From: Planococcus citri | Taxonomy: Eukaryota; Arthropoda; Insecta; Hemiptera; Pseudococcidae | Reading direction: 5' to 3' | Assembly: GCF_950023065.1 (NCBI RefSeq) | Contig: NC_088679.1 | Span: 78,120,001 to 78,184,000, forward strand | Length of the DNA stretch: 64,000 nucleotides | Made by a program: the position numbers and the translations under genes | Notes under the pieces: generated by a model | Told to the model about the DNA's origin: nothing | The model's database searches: none | The model's input: the letters and a program-made list of their open reading frames with translations, nothing else | In this document: positions 54,720-64,000 of the stretch, in pieces | How positions within the stretch are numbered: the stretch's first letter is position 1 | How the letters are laid out: every line of letters begins with the position of its first letter

Positions 54720-57700
54720 CTAGATTTGGTTTGTGAGGCCGATGTTTTCTACTAGGGAGATGAATTTTTGTATTTCTGAGGGTTCGTCAGGGATAGTAGG
54801 TGGGTTTTCTTTTATCTGTAGTGTAAGTCTGTTTTGTTTTAGTTGGGGACAGTTGAAAAGTATGTGTTGGATGGATATGGGTTCGTTTCTGCAAAATTGG
54901 CATGAGGGTTTTGGTTCTTTTTGGTATAAGTGGTTATGAGTAATTTTTGTGTGGCCTATTCTTAGTCTAGTAATCAGGATTTCTTCTTTTCTGTTCAGGT
55001 GGCCTAGATTTTTCCAGGGGAGAGTAGTTTTTTTATGTTGGAAGAGTTTGTTTGAAGTTTGTTGTGACCAAAAGTTCTGCCAGTTAGTAAATGTGTTGTG
55101 AGTGATTAGAGATTTAATGTCATCAGGAGTGAGAGTCGTAAGAGGGGAGGGGGTAGCGGCTGTTTTTGCTAATCTATCAACAGTTTCGTTTCCAGTGATA
55201 CCTATGTGGCTGGGAACATACATGAAGCTAATTGAGTAATCATAATATTGGAGGTTAAAAAGGGACTTATGTATGTCTTGGACTATGGGATGGTCAGAAA
55301 AAATGTTTTGAATGGATAGCAGTGAACTTAGTGAGTCGCTTTGGATTAAGAATTTTTTATTTTCTGATTGAATGGAAATTATATCTATTAGGCAATGTTT
55401 TATGGCAGTTAGTTCAGCAGTAAAAATTGAGGCACAGTTGTGAATTTTGAAACTGAGAACTTTGTCATTAATTGAGTAAGCATAACCAGTATGAATATTA
55501 GAAATTTTTGAACCATCTGTGAAGCATAAGTTATATTCAGTATAGTTTGATAACAGTTCTAAGTAATGACTCTTGATTAATAATGGGGAGTGATCATGTT
55601 TTGGGTAGTTTCTTAAGTAAAATTCCATCTGTATAGGTTTGAGAGACCAAGGAGGATAAGATATTGGTTGATGTACTAGGTTTTTTAGGTCAATTTGTAG
55701 GTTGTTCATATTTTTGATAAATTCTGGGATTGGACCTGAAGTATGGAGGAAATGCTGAGAGCTGTAGACATTAAGTGACCTTTGAAGAGGGTGAGATGGA
55801 TTATTTGCAACAGTTGTTAAGAATTTGTTTGTCATGAGAATTTTCCTAAAATCAGGAGGAAGCTCTGCAGCTTCACAATAAATACTATCAATTGGAGACG
55901 AATAGAGAGCACCTATACAGATGCGCAAGGAGGAATTTTGAACCGTTTTGAGAATGTTAGTAGTTTTACTTGACAGGTTTGTAAAGCATGGACTTCCATA
56001 TTCAATTTTACTATGTATCAGAGCTTTGTACAAATGAAGTAATAGTTGGCGTGATGGGTTATACTTTGGATTTTTAACAATTTTCAGTAAATTTAGACGT
56101 TTGTTAAGTTGAGCTTTTATGTTGAGAAAATGAGGCGTCCAAGTAAGTTTTTTATCAAAAGTAAGTCCAAGGAATTTAGTAGTTGGTTTAAAAACTAAAG
56201 GATGTCCTTTGAATTCAAGGATAGGTTCTGGGTAGGTTTTATTTCTCTTGGTAAAAAGTATACAGTGAGTTTTAGATTCAGAAAATGTTAGTCCATTTGT
56301 TTCAGCCCATTTTTCAATACAATTTAGAGTTTTTTGGATCATTTCTGAGGCTAGTTTGATGTTATTTGAACGTATTGAAATGTTTATATCATCTGCAAAA
56401 ATTCTTAAGGAAAGAGGTTGAGGGATAATTTTACAGATATCATCAATTAGTAGTATAAATAGTATGGTGCTAAGCACAGAGCCTTGAGGGACTCCATTTT
56501 CAATATCAAAAAGTTCAGAGTATGTATTTTCAATTCTGACTCTAAAGGTACGATTTGATAAAAAGTTTTGAATAAAGTAAGCTAAATGCCCTCGAATCCC
56601 TATAGAATGTATTTTTTGAAGTATTTTGTATCTCCATGCTTTGTCAAAAGCTTTTTCAAGATCAAAGAAGACTGAGAGTACAAATTCTTTATTTTGAAAG
56701 GCAGTATGGATTTCCTGTGTAAGACTAAAAAGATGGTCCAGAGTAGATCTTTTTTTCCGAAAGCCACTTTGAAAAGAACTGAGGGAATTTGTAGAGTCAA
56801 TATACCAAGTAAGACGTTTCATAACCATTTTTTCTAGAATTTTACATGGGACAGAAGTTAAAGAAATAGGCCTGTAACTGGAGGGAAGGTGAACATTTTT
56901 CTCAGGTTTAAGTATGGGAATGACAGTTGCAGTTTTCCATGTTTGAGGGAAGGAATCTGAAGACCATATTATATTATAGAGGTTTAGTAGGTAAGTCATT
57001 TTTACTGGTGTCAGAAAGATGTTTCAACATATATGGATGAATATCATCTGGACCAGGTGATGAATTTTTGATGTTGTGGTTTAAACAGTACAGTAGTTCG
57101 TTTGTAGAGAAAGGTGCATTGTATGGTTCAAGGTTATCAGATGAAAAATCAAGTACTAAATTTTCAGTTTGGTTTTTGATTGTTTGAAAAGCTTCACTAT
57201 AGGAACTTGTTGCTGAGACTTTGGAAAAAGATTGAGCCATGGTGTTAGTTATGTTATCTAATGAAGTAATAATGTCATTGTTGTGGAGAAGATATGAAAT
57301 GTCAGATGGGACATAGCAGCCTTTTAATATTTGTATTTTAGTCCACATTTCTTTTATACTAGTACTGTGAGTGATATTCAACATGAATTTGGTCCAACTA
57401 TCCCTTTGTTTTGAAAGATTTGTTCGGCGAGCAATTGCTCTTTTTTTCTTAAAGTCTATGAGATTGTCAGTAGAAGGATATTTTTTGAATTTTCTTAAAG
57501 ATCTTTTTCTTTCTTGAATAGCAATTTTCAACTCTGGACACCACCAGGGTACAGATTTTTTAGGGACCTTTGAAGAAGATTTAGGAATGGTTTTGATAGC
57601 AGCTTGAATGATTGAATCAGTGAAGTACTGAACAATAGAGTCAAGGTCTTGACAAGAGAAATCTAATGAAAGTACTTCTTTATTAAAATGAGACCAATTT

Positions 57701-57900
57701 GCCTTATCTAATATCCATTTTGGAAATTTTGCTTTTGTGGGATTATAAATTTGATTTGGAATGGAAATGGTAATGGGAAAATGATCACTGTGTTGAAGAT
57801 CATCTTGGGGGTTCCAGTCTAAAAGGTGTGAAATATTTGGAGAGCAAAAGGTCAAATCAATATTTGAGAAAGTACCATTTGATATATTAAAGTGAGTAGG
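54720..57900 (-). pseudogene. 5' truncated LINE (I/Jockey-like) ORF2: endonuclease end, RT, RNase H; frameshifted
   Basis: Begins inside the endonuclease: SNIDLTFCSPN, then HSDHFPI near 57,780-57,860. Then a linker and reverse transcriptase motifs (PQGSVLSTILF, then IFADDINISI with the catalytic ADD). Then RNase H (CFTDGSK, then IFTAELTAIKH, then IQSDSLSSL, then PSHIGITGNE) and a C-terminal Cys/His motif (CQFCRNEP...HILFNC). RNase H plus an A-tailed 3' UTR fits the I group. The frame shifts once near 56,974-57,000, where two open frames overlap by 26 bp, so one indel breaks ORF2. The 5' end is cut at 57,900, and the first part of the endonuclease and any ORF1 are missing. The TAG stop at 54,720-54,722 directly abuts the C tract that holds the BEL element. 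Confidence 0.9.
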
Positions 57901-58082
57901 TTGATAAAATATTTTTTTTTTTTGATTTTTTCGGGTGCATCTGAAATTTTTTACGCGGATGTTTTTCAATGGTACCTACCTTCCATGCTAGTATCAACCT
58001 GAACGTCCTCGGGGGCCATTTCATCCCTCCCATGCGCCGATAGATTTTTTATATTTTATAGAGAACCAATCTCATTTGAGTT
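57901..58082 (+). repeat. Segmental duplication resumes (copy of about 32,240-32,418)
   Basis: TTGATAAAATATTTT onward matches unit A immediately after its empty LINE site, which fixes the LINE 5' boundary at 57,900/57,901. Confidence 0.88.
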
Positions 58083-58441
58083 GAGCACTCATTCACACCG
58101 CTGAATCTTTCCAAACACACCCGAACATCTCTGAGCACTCATTCACGCACCTGAATTATCCCAAACACACCTGAACATCTCTGAGAACTCGTTGAGCACT
58201 CGTTCACACCACTGAATTTTCCCAAACACACCCGAACATCTCTGAGCACTTGTTCACACCCCTAAATTTTCCCAAACACACGCGAACATCTCTGAGCACT
58301 CATTCACACCGCTGAATCTTCCCAAACGCACCCAAACATCTCTGAGCACTCGTTCACACCCCTGAACTTTCCCAAACACACCCGAACATCTGAGCACTCA
58401 TTCACACTGCTGAATTTTCCCAAACACACCCGAACATCTCT
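58083..58441. repeat. 50-bp minisatellite, seven units (unit B)
   Basis: Units start at 58,083, 58,133, 58,194, 58,244, 58,294, 58,344 and 58,392, with the same 11-bp partial unit (58,183) as in unit A and one 48-bp unit. Two more units than at 32,419-32,679, so the array has changed length since the duplication. Confidence 0.9.
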
Positions 58442-58445
58442 GAGC

Positions 58446-58923
58446 CTGCGTGACCACTGGGCCATTCATGTACACTTGAGTGGTAGCATATTGAAGAAAA
58501 CCCCTAATGAAAATAGGGAATTTATCCACTTTGATAAACTAAAACAAAAGATTTGATAACTGATTGGAGTATAGATTTCAGTGTTGAGGAAGTGGACGAT
58601 TTATTTAGTGATTTTACTTGTAAGCTGCTGGGTGTAATTCGTGAATGTACCACAACATTGAGTGAGAGACAGTGTCATCATGCTGGGAAGCCTTGGGCAT
58701 TTCCTAGATTGATTTACCTCGCACAAGAAAAAGCTAGGTTGTTCAAAACTTTGAAAAAGCGAGATGATTTGGGTATTAGACTAAAATATAAAGAAATTTC
58801 AAAATTAGTAGTTCAGGAAAGTAGATGGGAAAATAAACAATTTCACACAAGGTTTTTGGATAACTATGGGAAAGTCCCCAAAAAAATACTGGGCACACAT
58901 AAAAAATGTAAAAGATGGCCATA
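58446..58923 (+). pseudogene. LINE remnant, end of endonuclease and EN-RT linker (unit B)
   Basis: Duplicate of 32,683-33,117 but without its deletion of about 50 bp, so the 123-codon frame at 58,553-58,924 is longer (includes DWSIDFSVEEVDDLF). Contains KPWAFPRLIYLAQEK and KEISKLV. No RT motif follows; the fragment is dead. Confidence 0.7.
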
Positions 58924-59771
58924 AAAAGGCAGTTGAGAAATGTCACAAAATTTTTTCAATTTTTTTAGAAATGTGAAAGATTGGTAAAAAAAACTTGTAT
59001 CAATAAAATGAGTCGAAATTCGAAATAAACGCATTTAAAAATCCAAAAATACGTACAATAAACCGTACTTAGGTCATATGAATTTTTCATTTTTTTGTTT
59101 TTACTTTTTTTTTAGTTATTTTCGGATTGATCCGTAAAAAAAAGGGAGAAAAAAATGACGACAATGGATATCGAATTATATGTTTCAATTCTGACTTTAC
59201 AAAACGTTTCATCCTAAAATCAAAATTATTTTCCCCCTCTCTTCAAAACCAAGCCATAGGGAGAGGTAATGGAGGCCAAAATTTCGAAAAATGCAATATA
59301 ATGTATCAAAATCTAGATTTTTAGATACGCTAATTCTTCATATTATCCTTCTCTTTTTTCTCGAAAACCTAACAACGAAAAACGATGAGCTACGAGTAAA
59401 TAAAACGCAACAATAAATATCAATCGAAAAATGGTATAATTTCTTTCCAAGTAGGTATCAGCTGACGTAAAAATATTATTAATCATACAACAATAACAAA
59501 AACAATTAAACAAAGAACTTAGTCTTTTTAAATTTTCTCTTATATACGAGTAGAAACCATCCGATCAACAAAATCCAAACACGAGGAAAAAAGAGAACAA
59601 ACAAGAAAAAAACACACAAAAATGGGAAGGAAGAAGGAAGGAAAACTATTCAAGTAGGTATCCGTTAGCAGCCTGAGTCTAAAAAATTGATCTCGCAGTT
59701 TAGATCCTATTTCGACACAGGCAGCAGAATGAAAAAAAAAACTACAAATAGTTGGGTTTAATATTTTCAAT
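58924..59771 (+). repeat. Right end of duplicated unit B
   Basis: Matches 33,118-33,990, with small indels (for example a CGATCG-containing stretch near 33,365 is absent here). Homology ends at GGGTTTAATATTTTCAA near 59,771. Confidence 0.78.
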
Positions 59772-60446
59772 TTTAATTAAAATAGTATAGTCTAAAAAAA
59801 AAAAATAATAAAACGCTCAGGTAACGTAAAATCACGCATTCGAGAATCGAAATTTGAACGCATTCGATTAATACTAACAAGTTACCTACGTTATCTATAT
59901 TTGTTTTAAAACTAATTTTTAAAAAAACACTTTTTAAATAAGATTAAAAACATCGGTTGACATTTTCATAATACGATGATGATTTTAGGTCGTCGATACG
60001 ATAAATTAAACAGGTAATACGGGATCGATGAAATTTTCAGGAATATTAACTATATTTGATTAATTTATTGTACTATTTTTTGGGGATATAAAATGTTAAC
60101 AGTTTCGTTTAGGAAATAAATTAAAATAATACCGAAGTTATTCGACGACAACGAAAATAACCGATAGAAAAAAAATCGTTCAAAAAAAAAACTTACAAAT
60201 TTATTTACAAAAATATCGTTATTTCGAAAACAAGAGACACAGTAACAGAAGGAGAGAGAGTAATAGGAAGAAAGAAAACGAAACCTTTAACGTAAAAATA
60301 AATTATCGAGTACTTAAAAACGGATACATACGTATTTTAAAATTTACGTAGAACAGAGTAATAGGTAGAGTTCGTCAGTAAAAATACATGTAAATTGTTG
60401 TTTTCGTTAACACAGAATGAGTACACGGGTAGTGATAATACTACGA
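59772..60446. other. 3' flank / probable 3' UTR of CPT1
   Basis: AT-rich, unique within the window, immediately downstream of the CPT1 stop on the minus strand. Several TTTATT words (AATAAA on the minus strand, for example near 60,199) could be polyadenylation signals. I cannot choose among them. Confidence 0.5.
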
Positions 60447-63400
60447 TTACGAATTATTTTTAGCGTTTTGAATAGCTTTCCAAGATTGGAATAGATTCTT
60501 AATATCGTCCAGAGCTTTCTCGATGTTATTAGCAAATCGACTCGAGTTCTGAAAAAAAAAAAAAAAGAAAAAAGAAATTAAAAATTGAATTATTTGGAAG
60601 TAGGTACGTATAAGGGATGAAAAGACGGAATTATAAAGATTGCGAACTAACCGTTTGCGGATTACTTAATTTACTGGAAATATGAAAGAAAATGAGATCT
60701 TCCCCGGCGACGATGTACGAGACACCATAGCCGTCGTCAGCTACCGGCCCGAAACCACCTCCGGCTGAAATACAATCCGGATTCTCCTTAGCGTTGAATC
60801 TATTCGTTTGTCCGTGCGGCGTTTGGGACGTAGACAGTCTCCATGGTTCACTCAAAACCGCCTAGAATAAAAATCAAAAGAAAATGTGTCATTTGTGATT
60901 GAAATATACCAGTAGGAGATAATTTATGTTTTTTTTTTTTTGACCAATTCATCAATCGAATGTTATGTGATCCTATAACGTTTTCAACATTTTTTTTTTT
61001 TTTTTTTAAAGAATATATCCAAGATTTTAGTAACTAAAATATCAGCCCACAAATTGAATACTTTTTCCAAAATTTGATGAATTCTAAGAAATTTAAAATC
61101 ACTATCACTCTTTTAGGCAACGATAAAAAAAATATTTTTTGATTAATATCGTTTTTCAAAAATAAAATTTCAATACATATTTAGATCGATCTGAGGTCTC
61201 TCTTTAAGAATTTGATTCAAAATTCAAAGGGTATGCCCTTCTCCCCTGCTCCTAACTCGGATTTTGAAAATATTCACAGAGTATCTTTGAGGATTTAGAA
61301 AAATTTAGAGCCAAAAAAATGTCGCTCTCCCCTCGCCTGGCTTCTTATGCAAAAAAAATCACTTTTCAATCGAAAAATTAAAGTTGAAATGAGGTGACGG
61401 AGGGGGGGGGCGACGACGGAGGGCCAAAACAAATTCAAATCAGCTGCCCAATATTTTCTACGTTTCAATTGCTTGAAAACGAATGAGAAACCCTCAAAAA
61501 GTTAGTTCTTTTGATTTTTCATTCTGACTCACCATTTTAAAAATTTGAAAAAAATGCCAAAAATAAATTGTTTTCATGGATTTTTTATCCTGATCTAATA
61601 TTTTAAAAATTTGAAAAAAATTACCATGACTTGGAGTTGACATTTTGGCAAAAAATCTAGCCTGTGGCGCTTTTAGATTCGGAGTTACGAAAGTTTGAAA
61701 TTTTTTTTCGTACTTTTAGGCTAGAATACAGTGCAAAAAAACGTTGAAACGAATTCCATTAATTGGCCTTTCATTTCTCAAAAACATCACTGAAATTTTA
61801 AAATTTTCGATCAACGTGGTGATGAAAAGGAATTTTTTTGAATGAAATAAATAGAAAAATTACTACGATTTTTTGCATGAGGAGCAAGGGTAGGGAGGTG
61901 AGCGAAATTTTTTCGCCTCCAAAATTATTATTCGATCACTCTAGGATACCCTATGAATGTTTTTAAAATTCGAACCAAGAACAAATTAACTATCATAACG
62001 AGGGGGAGAGGAAGGGAGTATAAAAAATCCTGCCAACAATTATAAGAATTGATTTTGACAGACTGAATCCGAAATCCATTTTCCAGAAAATTTTCAGTAG
62101 GATACTCAAAATTAAAATTTTCAATATTTTGACTTCTTTTTCCTGAAATTTAAAAAATCTGGTTGAAAAATAACTAAAGGTATAAAGCTGAATTTTGTTG
62201 GATCGGTGAATTTTCAAATTGACCAATAATTCAGAAGTAGATAGAGATTAAATTCTCAGCATGACAAATGAATTTTTACACCTTCAGTAAGATTTTAAAA
62301 ATGCTAAAAATTCCAGATTGCCTATTCACTTTTTTTTTTTTTTTTTTTTTTTTTTGGAATCCGTTTAACCAAAGTCATACTTTGAAAGGTGGGGCTGGAA
62401 TTCACTAGAACAACATATTTTCGGGTTAAACACTTTGAAAGCAGGTAATAATTAAATTTAATAAATCTATAATTATATTTTTGATGCCTAAAATTCTGAT
62501 TTTGAAAATAATGGGAAAAAACCTAAATGTAGCAGAAGATTTTAGATCAACTGGAAATGGTAAAATTTGATTTTGGCAGGTCAATTTTACATAAACTTTT
62601 GCAAAAAAATCACCTAAGTATAAAAAATTTGATAGCCTTATTAAAAAAAAAAAAAAAGGAAAAATAAAACCAATCTATCTCGAATTTCAAGACTTTTTCC
62701 TCTCAAATTCTCAGAGATTTAGCTCCCCTCCCCTCCCCTCTCCTCTAGAATCACTTGCATATTTTTTAGGTCAAAAAAAATATATCGTAGCGTATCTATT
62801 CTTGAAAATAAAAAATTTTCCTACGAAAATTACTCTTGAGAAGGGAAATAAGCATTTTACTGCCGATACGAAACGATGAAGCAAAAATAGCAAAATGTTT
62901 AAAAAATTATTTTCATGAAAAAAAAAACAGAAAACGTGCAAAACTTTCAACGTTTTTTTTTTTTGTGAAATTTTTTCATTATTGATAAGTATTTTTAAAA
63001 GACGTTCTTAAACCAATTCTTTGATTTTTTTTTTGAGATGATTTTTGTGTTTTAAATGATTCCTGAGTAGATATCTTGATTTTTTTATCGTTTCTTGATC
63101 CGAAATGTAATTTATAGACCTTTTCTCGACGCCACCAAAACCAAAAAAATATTGAAACACGTTTTTTACAGGAGGGTAAAACCTCTTGAAATTAGAAGGG
63201 CAACAGCATAATTAATTCTAAAAATTGTCTAAAAATCCAAAATTTTGACATAAAATTGATACTATGTTCCTGAAAAAAATTACAGCCCCTTGAGTTCAAT
63301 TTTTCGATTCTAAACGAATTTTTTTCCTGATAAGTTGAAAATAAAATACCCACGTTTAAAAATGGCGAATCCACTTCCAAATATTTCGATACGACGTATA

Positions 63401-64000
63401 AACAGAACAAATGTCTGTCAATTCCTCTTCCCACCATCGCATCTTGATATCCACGTTGATGGATTTCACAAGCTTTCTTCAATAAGGTAATTCTTTCTTC
63501 AGTCTGCATATAAGAAAATGAAACCAAATGAAATTAAATACACATCTCGACTAAAAAAATTGTCAGGGTGAACATTTCAAAACATTTCTAAGATTTCATA
63601 CCGTAGCATTAGGATCTTGCATAGCTTTAACCCAAGCAGACGATTCAACCGTACAAGGTCTAACAGTTTCCGTTCTTCCTTCACGATATAATCGAGTCAT
63701 TGAAGCTTCATACGTCAAACTGAATTTTCCGAAATCCTATTCAAAAACATTTAAGTACCATAAATCACCATAATAAGTACATAAGTATGCAATACAAAGT
63801 GCAAACTTTTTTTTTTCAAATAATATTCAGAATGATTTCTTTTCGAAATTCCACACTTACCCTATAATAGGCTAATTGCAACGCCATCTGTATATACGCA
63901 TCCGGACTAACGCGGCAAGTTTTCATGAATCCTTTGCCGTAAGCTTTGTGCATCAAAATACGTAAATCCAAATCATTCAACAAGGTGTACGCTGTCTGAA
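60447..64000 (-). CDS. Carnitine O-palmitoyltransferase 1, last five exons (partial, 5' part outside window)
   Basis: Exons, 5' to 3' on the minus strand: 64,000-63,861 (partial), 63,736-63,602, 63,503-63,354, 60,861-60,652 and 60,548-60,447 with TAA stop. All junctions are GT/AG and fall between codons. About 244 residues are encoded. Recognisable pieces: LALAYYR-type MALQLAYYR; TYEASMTRLYREGRTET; GIDRHLFCLYVVSKY; the carnitine-site STS in SEPWRLSTSQTP; GGGFGPVADDGYGVSY; and FHISSK. These are the C-terminal catalytic-half motifs of carnitine acyltransferases, and GPVADDGYGVSY fits CPT1 better than CPT2. CPT1 sits in the mitochondrial outer membrane and transfers long-chain acyl groups from CoA to carnitine, the entry step for fatty-acid oxidation. 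The catalytic His and the membrane segments would be upstream of the window. The polypeptide ends in a basic, Asn-rich tail. Confidence 0.95.
60862..63353 (-). other. 2.5-kb CPT1 intron
   Basis: Between the exons ending ...SPFLN and starting AVLSEP. Donor GTGGGT at 63,353-63,348, acceptor TTATTCTAG at 60,862. AT-rich with a 26-T run (62,330-62,355), a G run near 61,401-61,409 and no recognisable gene or element. The other three introns are about 98-124 bp. Confidence 0.88.

Overview
This is AT-rich eukaryotic nuclear DNA, most likely from a hemipteran insect, with a scale insect or mealybug as the best guess. Evidence: a five-exon 3' end of an animal-type carnitine palmitoyltransferase 1 gene at the right edge with short GT-AG introns; BEL/Pao, LINE and hAT/pogo-type elements; the recurrent GTAGGTACCTAC-like words common in aphid and coccid DNA; and two bacterial-type AAA-ATPase/PD-(D/E)XK nuclease genes, a family I recall being reported among mealybug horizontal transfers. 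The species cannot be fixed from this window alone.

Layout. 1-2.0 kb: no gene seen. 2.0-5.6 kb: minisatellites (about 49-bp, then 15-16-bp units) with a hAT-like MITE inserted. 5.6-14.0 kb: degenerate repeats, a LINE endonuclease remnant, a hAT-like transposase fragment, a pogo-like MITE and a 490-bp tandem duplication. 14.06-16.02 kb: AAA-ATPase/nuclease gene A (minus). 16.3-24.96 kb: nested inverted repeats, and a 165-bp TA-flanked MITE. 24.96-29.36 kb: a 4.4-kb element with 111-bp terminal inverted repeats. 30.5-34.0 kb: satellite and LINE remnants. 34.2-35.1 kb: another MITE-like element. 36.12-38.14 kb: AAA-ATPase/nuclease gene B (minus). 38.1-59.8 kb: a second copy of the 14.8-34.0 kb block, here with a 5' truncated LINE that itself carries a full-length BEL/Pao retrotransposon. 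60.4-64.0 kb: the 3' end of CPT1 (minus).

The main architecture is a large direct duplication. Unit A is about 14,833-33,990 and unit B about 36,956-59,771. They differ by a few point changes and by clean insertions: a MITE and the 4.4-kb element in A, the LINE plus BEL in B. These give a relative order of events. The left breakpoint lies inside the AAA-ATPase genes, so their 5' halves are almost identical while their 3' halves are diverged paralogues.

The most interesting content is the AAA-ATPase/nuclease pair: prokaryotic-type proteins with an apparent eukaryotic signal peptide, on the same sequence as an insect metabolic gene. One copy keeps the nuclease E-x-K and the other has E-x-R. 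Most other open frames here are repeat-derived and are not annotated as genes.
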